The translations under genes were made by a program, and so were the position numbers. From positions 22,422-86,421 of the forward strand of contig UQZY01000003.1 in the NCBI GenBank assembly GCA_900545655.1: a stretch of 64,000 nucleotides of DNA, in the 5' to 3' direction. The stretch comes from an uncultured Oscillospiraceae bacterium (GTDB lineage: Bacteria; Bacillota; Clostridia; Oscillospirales; Acutalibacteraceae). Of the stretch, positions 17,023 to 26,500 are shown piece by piece. The notes under the pieces are model-generated. The model was given only the letters and a program-made list of their open reading frames with translations. It was not told where the DNA came from and did no database searches. The first letter of the stretch is position 1. Each line of letters opens with the position of its first letter.

Positions 17023-17056
17023 CAAAAAACGGCAGCCGAACAGGACGGCTGCCGTT
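17023..17056 (-). terminator. Terminator of spo0A
   Basis: Eleven-bp GC-rich stem (17028-17038 with 17046-17056), seven-base loop, U6 tail on the minus strand, 21 bases after the spo0A stop. Confidence 0.9.
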
Positions 17057-17076
17057 AAAGCTCTTTCCCATGATTA

Positions 17077-17589
17077 TCAGGACGCTTTCTTCATTTTTAA
17101 TTTGAGTCTGTCGCTTATCATAGCGATAAATTCACTGTTTGTAGGTTTTCCGCGTTGATTCTGAATTGTATAGCCGAAGTACGAGCTTAAAACATCTACA
17201 TCGCCCCTGTCCCATGCAACCTCGATTGCATGTCTTATAGCTCTTTCCACTCTTGACGGGGTTGTGCCGAATTTCTTTGCGACTGTCGGATAGAGGTATT
17301 TTGTCACGGAGTTTATCATTTCATCGTCACCCACCGAAAGTAAGATTGCTTCACGCAGATACTGATATCCCTTGATATGTGCCGGAACGCCTATCTGATG
17401 CATGATTTCAGATATTGTAACTGTGAGATCCTTATCCTGAAAACTTGAATCTCCGTGGCTCCCGACCTCGGATACTTCCGAATCGTTCATCACAACTACA
17501 TTGAAACCTGCATCTCTGAGAGCCGTACAATATTCGCGGGTCAATTCTTTTTCGTCAGATGTCATTAAAATTTTCAATGTTTTCTCCAT
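17077..17589 (-). CDS. spo0A: Spo0A with intact DNA-binding domain but vestigial receiver
   Basis: 170 residues, whereas Spo0A is usually about 260-275. From about residue 55 on, the C-terminal domain is complete and textbook: EIMHQIGVPAHIKGYQYLRE, then TTPSRVERAIRHAIEVAW (recognition helix) and KPTNSEFIAMISDRLKL. The N-terminal ~50 residues resemble only the first strand-helix-strand of a receiver; the acidic pocket pair is replaced by TSDE, and the strand with the phospho-acceptor Asp is missing. The start is firm: AGGAGG 8-9 bases before ATG 17589 and a promoter just upstream, with no room for a lost receiver before spoIVB. In Bacillus, partial receiver deletions such as sad67 give phosphorylation-independent Spo0A, so this may be a constitutive or otherwise controlled regulator. 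Confidence 0.93.
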   Translation of the reverse strand: MEKTLKILMTSDEKELTREYCTALRDAGFNVVVMNDSEVSEVGSHGDSSFQDKDLTVTISEIMHQIGVPAHIKGYQYLREAILLSVGDDEMINSVTKYLYPTVAKKFGTTPSRVERAIRHAIEVAWDRGDVDVLSSYFGYTIQNQRGKPTNSEFIAMISDRLKLKMKKAS

Positions 17590-17619
17590 TTACATTACCT
17601 CCTCGCAAATTACTTCCAT

Positions 17620-17648
17620 ATTTTACCATAAGCAAAGAAATACCGCAA
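17620..17648 (-). promoter_or_regulatory. Promoter of spo0A
   Basis: TTGCGG (17643-17648), 17-base spacer, TAAAAT (17620-17625) on the minus strand, about 30 bases before the start codon. I see no clear sigma-H-type promoter or 0A box. Confidence 0.55.
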
Positions 17649-17715
17649 GGATTATTTTGGGATTTTATACCATATTTTTGAATCGTATATCCGAGGACCC
17701 CAAAATCTTGTGTTT

Positions 17716-18762
17716 TTATTCGTTTTTCGACCTTAGCACCATTTTCTCGGCAAAAATACCATAGCCTCTGAGCGGATCATGAACCAGGACGTGCGTTACA
17801 GCGCCCACTAACATACCGTCCTGAATGATGGGACTTCCGGACATTCCCTGTATTATTCCGCCGGTCTTTTCGATAAGCTTCTTGTCAGTAACGGTTATAG
17901 CCATACATTTTGAACTGTCCGAATTCCTGTAAATTCTTGTTATTTCCACTTCATATTCCTTCGGTCCGTTTTCATCTACCGTAGATATTATCTTTGCTCT
18001 TCCGGTTCTGACTTCATCTCTCATAGCAACCGGCATAACCGTTCCGGATATCTGGTCACCCGAAATACTCCCGAAAACACCGAAATCTGTGTTCTCCGTA
18101 AGCGGTCCCAGTATCTCGTCCGAAAAGACTCCGCAAAGCTCACCTGTATCCTCTTTAGTCCCCTTGTATGATCCTGTTATCCGGGCGTACACCGTGTCAC
18201 CTCCGAGAAGCGGCATAAGCTCTCCGGTGTCAACATCACATATTCCGTGGCCGAGACCGGCAAACTCCAATGAATTATTATCAAAATATGTGAGTGTACC
18301 TATTCCCGCAGTACTGTCCCGAACCCAGAGACCGGCCTTGTATTTATTGTCCTCGGCGGACAGCACGGGAAAGAACCTTACAACTCTGTCTTCATTGTTT
18401 CTGCATACGAGAAGTTCAATCTCATTGCCGCCTGACGCGTTCACCGCAGCGCCGAAATCGGAATTGCTTGTCACTCTTCGTCCGTTAATTGCTTTTATGA
18501 CATCCCCGACCTTAAGCCCTGCCTCCTGCGCCGGATTTTCACTTCCGCTTTTTGTTTTAACATAATTTGTCCCGACTACAAGAATCCCGTCTGAATAAAG
18601 ACGTATGCCAAAGACATCTCCGCTGACTGTAACGTACTGTCTTGACACGGGAACAGATTTTGCAGCCTTTGCATATACATTGTTCCAGATTATAAATCCG
18701 ATCAGAGTTATCGTGCAAATGGCGAAGGACAATGTCGTCACAAATTTTTTCTTTCTTTGCAA
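17716..18762 (-). CDS. spoIVB: SpoIVB serine peptidase (S55 family)
   Basis: 348 residues. One N-terminal membrane helix (residues ~10-27), a PDZ domain (~60-125) and the S55 peptidase domain with His in GLGHGICD and the nucleophile Ser in GMSGSPII near 310. In sporulating Firmicutes, SpoIVB is made in the forespore and cleaves SpoIVFA, switching on pro-sigma-K processing. The start is a TTG at 18762 with GAGGTG five bases upstream. The spoIVB-spo0A order is the conserved one, 126 bases apart. Somewhat shorter than Bacillus SpoIVB but with all catalytic motifs present. Confidence 0.92.
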   Translation of the reverse strand: MQRKKKFVTTLSFAICTITLIGFIIWNNVYAKAAKSVPVSRQYVTVSGDVFGIRLYSDGILVVGTNYVKTKSGSENPAQEAGLKVGDVIKAINGRRVTSNSDFGAAVNASGGNEIELLVCRNNEDRVVRFFPVLSAEDNKYKAGLWVRDSTAGIGTLTYFDNNSLEFAGLGHGICDVDTGELMPLLGGDTVYARITGSYKGTKEDTGELCGVFSDEILGPLTENTDFGVFGSISGDQISGTVMPVAMRDEVRTGRAKIISTVDENGPKEYEVEITRIYRNSDSSKCMAITVTDKKLIEKTGGIIQGMSGSPIIQDGMLVGAVTHVLVHDPLRGYGIFAEKMVLRSKNE

Positions 18763-18832
18763 AGCATCACCTCATTTCATTGCACAAAAATATTTTCTGC
18801 AGCTTCCGGCAAAATAAAGGTGACAAAAACTG

Positions 18833-18864
18833 GACAAAAAAAACAGCCGATACACCGGCTGTTT
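18833..18864 (-). terminator. Terminator of pfkA
   Basis: Nine-bp stem (18841-18849 with 18856-18864), six-base loop and a U8 run on the minus strand. Confidence 0.85.
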
Positions 18865-18925
18865 TTAAATAATAATTTTTTAAAATAATATCTTTCTATA
18901 CCTTATATACCGACAAATCCGGTTT

Positions 18926-19888
18926 TTAAATGGATATCTCATGTGCCATACGATAGGTTTCAAGGTCGAGAGTTTTTTCCATGGCAAGTGCTTCGTCTAT
19001 GGGATAGTCAACTATTTCATCAGCTTTTACACCTATGATACGGCTCTCATGCGAATGATTGAAAAGACGTACCGCATAATTTCCCATACGCGATGCCAGA
19101 ACTCTGTCTCTTACCGTCGGCGAGCCGCCTCGCTGGACGTGTCCCAAAATGGTAGCTCTTGTCTCAACACCGGTTCTCTCCTGAATCTCCTTCGCCATCT
19201 TGGTCGCATTTCCGCAGCCCTCTGCGAGAATAATGATGAAATGACGTTTTCCCGTGCTTATGGTCTTTTTCATTCTGTCGATTATGTCTATTTCAAAATC
19301 GTATTTAAACTCGGGTACAAGAATACTGGTCGCACCTACGGAGATACCCGAATAAAGGGCGATATATCCTGCATTTCTTCCCATAACCTCTACAACGCTG
19401 CACCTTGAGTGAGACTCGGTCGTGTCACGAACCTTATCGACCATTTCCATAACGGTGTTCATCGCCGTGTCATAGCCTATGGTGTAATCCGTACACGCTA
19501 TGTCGTTGTCAATAGTGCCCGGAATACCCACACAGTTAATCCCCTGCTTTGCAAGCTCCTGTGCTCCTCGGAAGGAACCGTCACCGCCTATTATGACGAG
19601 GCTTTCAATTCCGAGTCTCCTGCACATATCCGCTGCCTTTTGCTGTCCGCGCAGAGTTTTAAACTCCTCTGAGCGTGCGGTGTGAAGTATGGTTCCGCCG
19701 CGCTGAATGATATTTGAAACAGAGCGAAGATTCATCTCCATGATATCCCCGTCCATAAGACCCTCAAAGCCGTTATTGATTCCGAAAACGCGCATGTCAT
19801 TCTCTATACCCGTACGAACGACTGCACGGATTGCGGCATTCATTCCCGGCGCGTCTCCGCCGCTTGTCAGAACACCTATAGTTTTCAT
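18926..19888 (-). CDS. pfkA: ATP-dependent 6-phosphofructokinase
   Basis: 320 residues, normal for bacterial PfkA. It phosphorylates fructose 6-phosphate in glycolysis. Visible motifs: GVLTSGGDAPGMNAAIR at the start, GGDGS (the Gly marks ATP rather than pyrophosphate use), catalytic TIDNDI, MGRNAGYIAL and GHVQRGGSPT. The frame continues upstream to 19990, but ATG 19888 has GGAGG 9 bases before it and gives the family N-terminus. A near-consensus promoter lies at 19972-20001 and a terminator follows. In many Firmicutes pfkA sits beside dnaE, as here, but the promoter suggests it is transcribed alone. Confidence 0.96.
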   Translation of the reverse strand: MKTIGVLTSGGDAPGMNAAIRAVVRTGIENDMRVFGINNGFEGLMDGDIMEMNLRSVSNIIQRGGTILHTARSEEFKTLRGQQKAADMCRRLGIESLVIIGGDGSFRGAQELAKQGINCVGIPGTIDNDIACTDYTIGYDTAMNTVMEMVDKVRDTTESHSRCSVVEVMGRNAGYIALYSGISVGATSILVPEFKYDFEIDIIDRMKKTISTGKRHFIIILAEGCGNATKMAKEIQERTGVETRATILGHVQRGGSPTVRDRVLASRMGNYAVRLFNHSHESRIIGVKADEIVDYPIDEALAMEKTLDLETYRMAHEISI

Positions 19889-19971
19889 TTGCGATTGCCT
19901 CCAAAACTTTATATACCACAGCATATACCACAGAAAAAACACCCTGACGGCATAATACTGAACACCAATAA

Positions 19972-20001
19972 AGTATAATATCAAATTCAAATATTTGTCA
20001 A
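19972..20001 (-). promoter_or_regulatory. Promoter of pfkA
   Basis: TTGACA (19996-20001), 18-base spacer, TATACT (19972-19977) on the minus strand: consensus -35 and five of six in the -10. Confidence 0.7.
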
Positions 20002-20146
20002 TTCCTTATCGGGAGATTTTTTGTAAAATTTGGATTATTTTCAGTGTTTTTTTCAAGACATAACCCAGCCGTGCAATTTATGCATGGACCGAGTATGTTT
20101 TTCTCGTATAAAGCGGAGTGTTCACAGCAAATATACTGCAAGCAAA

Positions 20147-23100
20147 TCACTTCAAAACAACATTGTTTTCTCCCAAGATTCTCTTAAGCTCGGAAATCAG
20201 AGCCTCATTCGGTATTACTTCCGAAAACTCGCCCGAAACCATGTATTTTTGGGTATCGCTAAAGTAAAAATATACCGGTACGGCTTTCGCCCCGACACCT
20301 GCCCTTACCCTGCCGAGGGCTGACCTTGCAAGTCGAATTTCCTCTTTTTTATCTTCACTCTCAATCCTTAAAAAGAGACCGTGTTTTCCGGATTTCCGTC
20401 GGGAGGCATCCTTTACCGCCCTTGCCGCACTCTCTTTGTTTACCGGAGCTATCCGCATACACATGAGTGAAGGTTTTTCTCCCTCCTCCACGGAGAGCCG
20501 TGCGTCTACAATAAACACGGAGTTTTCACTCAAAAGCCCGGAATACTCAAGATAAGTTTTCGGAAAAATAATGAGTTCTATGCCGCCGGTCATATCTTCT
20601 ACGGTCGCATTTGCCATCGTTGAGCCGGCTTTTGTAACTCTTATTTTTATACCTGAAATCATTCCGAGAACCTTAACGGTATCTCCGTCCTTATAGCGTG
20701 ACGTTCCGTCCTCTGAAGCCGAAAGGAGCTCCGAAACTCTTGCGCTTCTTAGCTCTTTTGCAAGAACCTTGTACGGTTCCATGGGATGACCGGAGATGTA
20801 TATACCCGTCGTTTCTCTTTCATAAATAAGCATATCCGTATAGCTGAACTCAGGAAGCTCCGGAACTGCCGGCTCGGAGGAGAGCACCGTACTGCCGACA
20901 CCCATATCCATATCAAAGAGACCTATCTGACCCTCTACATTCTGTCGCCGGTCGGTATCAAGCTCCGACATGATATCCGGCAGTACATTCAGCATCTGGC
21001 GTCGGTTTAAGCCGAGGCCGTCGAGTGCTCCGCACTTTATAAGGCTCTCGGCCGCCTTGCGGTTAAACGAACGGCTGTAGACACGCTTTATGAAGCTGTA
21101 AAAGCTTTTATAATCACCGTTTTGTGTACGCTCCCTCACTATCTCGTCAATAAGGCCTTTACCGAGACCCTTAACCGCAAGCAAGCCGAAGCGGATTTTT
21201 CCGTCTCCGGCGACAAAGTCTGCGACACTCGAGTTGACATGAGGCGGCAGAACTTCAATCTTTAAGTCACGACATTCGGAGATATACTCTGCCACCTTGT
21301 CCGTGAACATGAGTACGCTCGTTATCTGAGACGCCATAAACTCTGCGGGATAGTGGCATTTGAGATAAGCCGTCTCAAACGCGAGTGTCGCATATGCTGC
21401 GGCGTGCGATTTGTTGAAGGCATAGGACGCGAAGGAAATCATGCGGTCAAAAATAGAGTTTGCAACTGTATTTGAAATCCCGTTCTTCGCGCAGCCTTCA
21501 ACAAAGGTCGTGCGTTCCTTTTCCATGACTTCGTGCTTCTTTTTTGACATGGCACGCCGCACGATATCCGCATGCCCGAGCGAGTATCCGGCAAGTTCAC
21601 GGCAAATCTGCATAACCTGTTCCTGATAAACCATGCAGCCGTAGGTAACGCCGAGGATACTCCGGAGCTGCGGAGTTTCATACTTTATTTTATCCGGATT
21701 GTGTCTTCCGTAGATATACTTCGGTATGGAATCCATGGGACCCGGCCTGTAGAGAGATGTAAGTGCTATAAGGTCCTCCACAGAGGTAGGCTTAAACTGC
21801 GTAAGCACGTTACGCAAGCCCATGGATTCAAACTGAAATACCCCTTCCGTGTCACCCCTGCCGAACATCTCAAAGGTAGCTCTATCCGTAAAATCGATCT
21901 TTTTTATCGAAAAATCAGGCTCTGTTTTCCTTATGAGCTTTTCACAGTCCGCAATCACCGTAAGCGTGCGAAGTCCGAGGAAGTCCATTTTCAACAGTCC
22001 AAGCTGCTCAAGAGTTGTCATGGTGTACTGAGTTACCACAATTCCGTCCTTTTGAGCAAGCGGCACATATGTACTGACCGGATCTCTTGTTATAACAACT
22101 CCGGCCGCATGTGTGGACGTATGCCTCGGCATACCCTCAATTTTCAGTGAATATTCGATAAGCTTCTTTATCTCCGGATCCGTCTCCGTCATCTTTGAAA
22201 GATCGGGCGTAGCCTCAATAGCCTTCTTAAGGTCCCGGCTCAGCTTCCACGGTATTTTTTTTGATACCTCATCCACCTTGGCATACGGAATTCCGAGAAC
22301 CCTGCCTACGTCGCGCACTGCGGCTCTCGCAGCAAGCGTTCCGAAGGTCACGATCTGTGAAACATGATCCGCACCGTATTTTTCAACAACATAATCAATA
22401 ACTTCACCGCGGCGCTCATAACAAAAGTCGATATCAAAATCCGGCATTGAAACACGCTCGGGATTTAAAAACCGCTCAAAAAGAAGATTGTACTTCATAG
22501 GGTCGATATCGGTTATTCCGACGCAGTACGCAATTATGCTGCCCGCTCCCGAGCCCCTCCCCGGTCCCACGGGAATATTTCTTGACTTTGCATATCTTAC
22601 GAAATCGTAAACTATAAGGTAATAATCGGTGTACCCCATCGAATCGACAACCGATAACTCATAATCAAAGCGTTCCTTGTATTTTTCAAGTGTCTCAGTC
22701 GGCAGGTCCTTATACCTCTTGCCAAATCCGGCAGTCGCAAGCGCGCGCAGATACTCGGCATGGTCTCTTCCGTCCGGCACTTCAAAATGCGGAAGAATGA
22801 TATGCCCGAATTCAAAGGTTAAGTTACACCTGTCGGCAATCATTTGTGTATTGTCAACGGCAGATGGTATCTCGGCAAATAATTCACGCATCTGCTCTTC
22901 GGATTTTACATAAAATTCATCTGTTCTGAATCCGAGACCGGTATCCTCATTTATAGTGTGGTTTGTCTGTATACAGACAAGTATCTTCTGTACCAGCGAA
23001 TCCTCTTTTTGTATATAGTGACAGTCATTAGTCGCAACAAGCGGTATACCCGTTTCTTCGGAAAGTCTTATAAGGTCCGGTAAAATTCGTATCTGCTCGG

Positions 23101-23638
23101 GTAATCCGTGATTTTGAACCTCGATAAAATAATTTCCGTCACCGAAGGTCTCATTGTACCAAAGCGCTGTTTCCCTTGCGCCCTCATAGTCCCCGTCCTG
23201 AAGCTTCGTTGCAACCTCTCCGGCAAGACAGGCAGAAAGAGCGATAAGACCTTCATGGTGCTTTTTAAGAAGGTCCTTGTCAATTCTGGGCTTTACATAA
23301 AAGCCCTCTGTAAAGGAATCGGATACCATACTTATAAGGTTTCTGTATCCGATATCATTTTCGCATAATAAAATAAGGTGATGTCTCACCTTTGAGGCAA
23401 CCCCTTGTTTGTCATACATGCTGTCTGCGGCAACGTAGCATTCACAGCCTATAATCGGCTTTATTCCGGCTTCTTTTGCCTCTTCATAAAACTCCACCGC
23501 TCCGTACATCACTCCGTGGTCGGTTATAGCTACGGAATCCTGTCCGAGCTCGGCAATTCTTTTTATAAGAGGCTTTATGCGGCATGCTCCGTCAAGAAGG
23601 CTGTATTCAGTATGAAGATGAAGATGTGTAAAACTCAT
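20147..23638 (-). CDS. dnaE: DNA polymerase III subunit alpha
   Basis: 1163 residues. An N-terminal PHP domain opens with HLHLHTEYSLLDG and ITDHGVMYG, the C-family polymerase palm follows with the catalytic PDFDIDF motif near 400, then the thumb/fingers, a helix-hairpin-helix region and a C-terminal OB fold (VKVLGMISGIKIRVTK near 990). It is the replicative-type DnaE rather than PolC. The ATG at 23638 overlaps the whiA stop as ATGA; a GTG at 23647 is possible but less likely. Transcription thus continues from the murB-rapZ-whiA block. No clear terminator is seen in the 258 bases before pfkA; a 7-bp hairpin at 20069-20087 has no U-run. Confidence 0.96.
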   Translation of the reverse strand: MSFTHLHLHTEYSLLDGACRIKPLIKRIAELGQDSVAITDHGVMYGAVEFYEEAKEAGIKPIIGCECYVAADSMYDKQGVASKVRHHLILLCENDIGYRNLISMVSDSFTEGFYVKPRIDKDLLKKHHEGLIALSACLAGEVATKLQDGDYEGARETALWYNETFGDGNYFIEVQNHGLPEQIRILPDLIRLSEETGIPLVATNDCHYIQKEDSLVQKILVCIQTNHTINEDTGLGFRTDEFYVKSEEQMRELFAEIPSAVDNTQMIADRCNLTFEFGHIILPHFEVPDGRDHAEYLRALATAGFGKRYKDLPTETLEKYKERFDYELSVVDSMGYTDYYLIVYDFVRYAKSRNIPVGPGRGSGAGSIIAYCVGITDIDPMKYNLLFERFLNPERVSMPDFDIDFCYERRGEVIDYVVEKYGADHVSQIVTFGTLAARAAVRDVGRVLGIPYAKVDEVSKKIPWKLSRDLKKAIEATPDLSKMTETDPEIKKLIEYSLKIEGMPRHTSTHAAGVVITRDPVSTYVPLAQKDGIVVTQYTMTTLEQLGLLKMDFLGLRTLTVIADCEKLIRKTEPDFSIKKIDFTDRATFEMFGRGDTEGVFQFESMGLRNVLTQFKPTSVEDLIALTSLYRPGPMDSIPKYIYGRHNPDKIKYETPQLRSILGVTYGCMVYQEQVMQICRELAGYSLGHADIVRRAMSKKKHEVMEKERTTFVEGCAKNGISNTVANSIFDRMISFASYAFNKSHAAAYATLAFETAYLKCHYPAEFMASQITSVLMFTDKVAEYISECRDLKIEVLPPHVNSSVADFVAGDGKIRFGLLAVKGLGKGLIDEIVRERTQNGDYKSFYSFIKRVYSRSFNRKAAESLIKCGALDGLGLNRRQMLNVLPDIMSELDTDRRQNVEGQIGLFDMDMGVGSTVLSSEPAVPELPEFSYTDMLIYERETTGIYISGHPMEPYKVLAKELRSARVSELLSASEDGTSRYKDGDTVKVLGMISGIKIRVTKAGSTMANATVEDMTGGIELIIFPKTYLEYSGLLSENSVFIVDARLSVEEGEKPSLMCMRIAPVNKESAARAVKDASRRKSGKHGLFLRIESEDKKEEIRLARSALGRVRAGVGAKAVPVYFYFSDTQKYMVSGEFSEVIPNEALISELKRILGENNVVLK

Positions 23639-24558
23639 TCGTGCCACCCCAGATCTTCAGCTGTTTTAAGTATTCTTTTAAGTCTGTGATTCACCCCGGA
23701 TTTTGAAATAGGCTCCGTCAGCTCATCGCCGAGTTCCTTAAGAGAATAATCCTCATTCATAAGTCGAAGCTTTGCAAGCTCGATGAGGTCGTTTGAAAGA
23801 TACCCCAGTCCCTTTTCTTTCTCGATAAAGCGTATGGCCTCTATCTGCCTGTAAGCAGCGTCAAATGCACGCGAGGAATTGGCGTTTTCAAAGTTCATCT
23901 TGCGATTTACCTTATTACGCATATCCTTGTACATCTTAGTCCCCATTATCTCAAGGGATGAATCCGGCGCACCCATATACGTGAGAAGATCCTCAACCTT
24001 TTCGCTATCCTTGAAGTAGAGAACGTGTACACCCTTTCGTACAACGTACTTCGGGTATATGTCAACCTCATTCATAAGCTTTTTCAGGTTATCACACAAA
24101 ACCTTATGCGAAATAACAAATTCCAAATGGTAATCCTTTTCGGGATTTGTAATAGTTCCGCACGAGAGAAATGCACCGCGTATAAGTGCAGGTATACAGC
24201 ACTCAAACTCGAGATTTGCGCGATTAAGTCTTCTGGTTATCTCCGAGCCCGTGTGTCCGAATGTCTCAAGTATTTTCTGTCGGTCTGCCTCTCCCCTGAC
24301 GGAAACACGTATATTGCCTGCGGACGACTTTTCAATCTTGGGCTTCCTGCCCAGAATTTTTTGAACAAAGCCCGCATAGAGAGAAGCCACCCCGCTGTGC
24401 TCGGTCTTGATACATATCCTGTTTGCCGAAAAGTCCCTGCAAAAGAGGAGAAGTCCGTACATCTCGGCATGAATACAGCATTCCTTCATTCCACCGCACA
24501 TACGTGCAAGCTCGCTCTTTTCAATTATTTCGTCCTTTACGTCTGATGCGAATGACAT
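23635..24558 (-). CDS. whiA: WhiA, DNA-binding protein
   Basis: 307 residues. The N-terminal half is the degenerate LAGLIDADG homing-endonuclease fold (RGAFLSCGTITNPEKDYHLE region); the C-terminus is a helix-turn-helix with the family signature SLKELGDELTEPISKSGVNH. In Actinobacteria WhiA drives sporulation septation; in Firmicutes it affects division and chromosome segregation. ATG 24558 has GGGAGGT six bases upstream. It is the third gene of the conserved murB-rapZ-(yvcK)-whiA block, but the usual yvcK is absent between rapZ and whiA, which are only 39 bases apart. Its stop overlaps dnaE. Confidence 0.94.
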   Translation of the reverse strand: MSFASDVKDEIIEKSELARMCGGMKECCIHAEMYGLLLFCRDFSANRICIKTEHSGVASLYAGFVQKILGRKPKIEKSSAGNIRVSVRGEADRQKILETFGHTGSEITRRLNRANLEFECCIPALIRGAFLSCGTITNPEKDYHLEFVISHKVLCDNLKKLMNEVDIYPKYVVRKGVHVLYFKDSEKVEDLLTYMGAPDSSLEIMGTKMYKDMRNKVNRKMNFENANSSRAFDAAYRQIEAIRFIEKEKGLGYLSNDLIELAKLRLMNEDYSLKELGDELTEPISKSGVNHRLKRILKTAEDLGWHE

Positions 24559-24597
24559 ATTCACACCTCCCCTCATGCAGAAAATTTGTATCTTTTA

Positions 24598-25449
24598 TCA
24601 TTTTGCGATATCCCTGTGCATTATCGACACGGGGAGTTTTTCATCCTTTAAGTGATAATAAACCGCTTCGGCAAAGGTCACCGAGCGATGTTTTCCGCCC
24701 GTACAACCAAAGGCTATAACAAGGTCGCTCTTTCCCTCGTCCCTGTAAAGAGGAATGGAAAAGTCAATGATATCCTCAAGCTTTTTAAGAAGCTCCTTTG
24801 ACTGGTCAAATTTCATGACATATGAGCTAACCTCTTCGTTAAGACCCGTAAGATTTCTCATTGAGTCGATGTAAAAAGGATTCGGCAGGCATCGCACATC
24901 ATATACAAGGTCAGCGTCCGCAGGTATTCCGTACTTAAAGCCGAACGACATACATTGAATCTGCATGGTCTGCTGAAGGTTCTCAAGGAAAAGTCCCGCA
25001 ATACGCTCACGAAGTTGCTTTGAGGACATATGCGTGGTGTCTATGATAAAATCGGCAACCTGCTTTACAGGTTCCATTATTTCACGTTCCGCTTCAATTG
25101 CTCTTGAGATATCGCTGTATTTGTTGGAGAGCGGATGGCGCCTCCTGGTCTCCTTAAAGCGATGTATAAGCGTAGGATTGTCCGCGTCAATGAACAGTAT
25201 TTTATAGTCAATTCCCAAGTCACGCAACTCGCCGAGCGATGTAAAAAGCTCACGGAAGCCCGTACCGGATCTGACGTCCGTAACTATCGCCGTCTTTGTA
25301 TCCTGTTCACTTTTTTGAACTATCTGTCCGAACGCGGGTAGAAGCTTCGGGGGCAGGTTGTCAATACAGACAAAGTCGATGTCCTCAAGTATCTCTATGG
25401 TTTTTGATTTTCCCGCTCCGGAAAGGCCGGTAACAATGATAAAATTCAT
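24598..25449 (-). CDS. rapZ: RapZ/YvcJ nucleotide-binding protein
   Basis: 283 residues. Walker A GLSGAGKS at 8-15, IDNLPP near 32, and the C-terminal signature FGCTGGKHRSV. Family members bind ATP/GTP; in E. coli RapZ is the RNase E adaptor controlling glmS sRNAs and a sensor of glucosamine 6-phosphate, whereas in Gram-positives YvcJ has been tied to competence and cell-wall supply. Its ATG overlaps the murB stop (ATGA), indicating coupled translation. Confidence 0.94.
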   Translation of the reverse strand: MNFIIVTGLSGAGKSKTIEILEDIDFVCIDNLPPKLLPAFGQIVQKSEQDTKTAIVTDVRSGTGFRELFTSLGELRDLGIDYKILFIDADNPTLIHRFKETRRRHPLSNKYSDISRAIEAEREIMEPVKQVADFIIDTTHMSSKQLRERIAGLFLENLQQTMQIQCMSFGFKYGIPADADLVYDVRCLPNPFYIDSMRNLTGLNEEVSSYVMKFDQSKELLKKLEDIIDFSIPLYRDEGKSDLVIAFGCTGGKHRSVTFAEAVYYHLKDEKLPVSIMHRDIAK

Positions 25450-26342
25450 AATATCCTTACCTCGGGCTCAAGTATAACGCCCTTCTGTTCTTTTACTGTC
25501 TTCTTAATTTCTTCCATGAGTGTAAGTATGTCCTCTGCTGTTGCTCCGCCCCTGTTTATGACAAAGCCGGCATGCTTTTCGGATACCTGTGCGCCTCCGA
25601 CGGTCTTTCCCTTAAGTCCGCACTCATCTATAAGAGCCGCGGCAAAATACCCTTCCGGTCGCTTAAAAGTACTTCCGGCGCTTGGGAACTCAAGCGGCTG
25701 CTTTGCCTTTCTGCGGTTTAAGATATCCGTCATCTTTGTCTTTATGGCATCAGGATTTCCCTTATCAAGCAGAAAGATAACCGACGTAATGATAAGCTCC
25801 GAATCAACATATGCGCTGTGTCTGTATGAGAAGTCGAGCTGTGATCCCTGGTACGAGCCGCGCTCACCGTCAAGCGTCATATGATTTACGACCATGATTA
25901 CGTCCTTCATCTCTCCGCCGTAAGCTCCGGCATTCATAAATGCCGCACCGCCTACCGTTCCGGGGATTCCGTAAGCAAACTCCATACCCGTCAGGCTGTA
26001 GTCAAGGCAAAAATTACAGAGAGCCGCAAGCCTTGCCCCTGCCTGCGCCTTAACCATATTATTTCCGAAATACTCTATCTTTGAGAACGAATCTCCCATA
26101 ACTATAACGACACCGTCTATTCCGGAATCTCTGACAAGCACATTGCTGCCGTTACCGAGCACTATCGGCTTTACTCCCTCTTTTTTACAGGCTTTAAGCA
26201 CCTCCGAAAGTGCTTCTACACTGTTCGGCTCGATAACAAGCTTCGCAGGACCCCCGACCTTAAAGGTCGTGAACTTGCTCATGTCGGCATTTCTTGTCAC
26301 CTTGCATCCGACAGTTTCTGCCACACTTATAATTTTCTCCAT
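25446..26342 (-). CDS. murB: UDP-N-acetylenolpyruvoylglucosamine reductase
   Basis: 298 residues. It reduces enolpyruvyl-UDP-GlcNAc to UDP-MurNAc in peptidoglycan synthesis, using FAD and NADPH. FAD-binding features PIVLGNGSNVLVRD and GIPGTVGGAAFMNAG are clear, and the SAGSTFKRPEG segment with GFVINRGGA at the C-terminus matches type II MurB enzymes. The frame runs upstream to 26438, but ATG 26342 has GGAG seven bases before it and gives the normal N-terminus. First gene of the murB-rapZ-whiA-dnaE run. Confidence 0.95.
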   Translation of the reverse strand: MEKIISVAETVGCKVTRNADMSKFTTFKVGGPAKLVIEPNSVEALSEVLKACKKEGVKPIVLGNGSNVLVRDSGIDGVVIVMGDSFSKIEYFGNNMVKAQAGARLAALCNFCLDYSLTGMEFAYGIPGTVGGAAFMNAGAYGGEMKDVIMVVNHMTLDGERGSYQGSQLDFSYRHSAYVDSELIITSVIFLLDKGNPDAIKTKMTDILNRRKAKQPLEFPSAGSTFKRPEGYFAAALIDECGLKGKTVGGAQVSEKHAGFVINRGGATAEDILTLMEEIKKTVKEQKGVILEPEVRIL

Positions 26343-26500
26343 AATAAAACTCCAAAACACGTAATAAAATACAATTTCAAATTTTCGCCTCAGACAATAC
26401 CGTTTTTCGTGACGCTTACGCATTTTCAGTACCTTCAAATATGTAATTCTGTTTCCGGGCTTTTCTCTTTTATTTTATAATGAAGGTCGAAAAACAGGTG

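Noticed and set aside
20030..20323. Plus-strand frame before dnaE end
   Set aside because: Mostly antisense to dnaE; no ribosome binding site.
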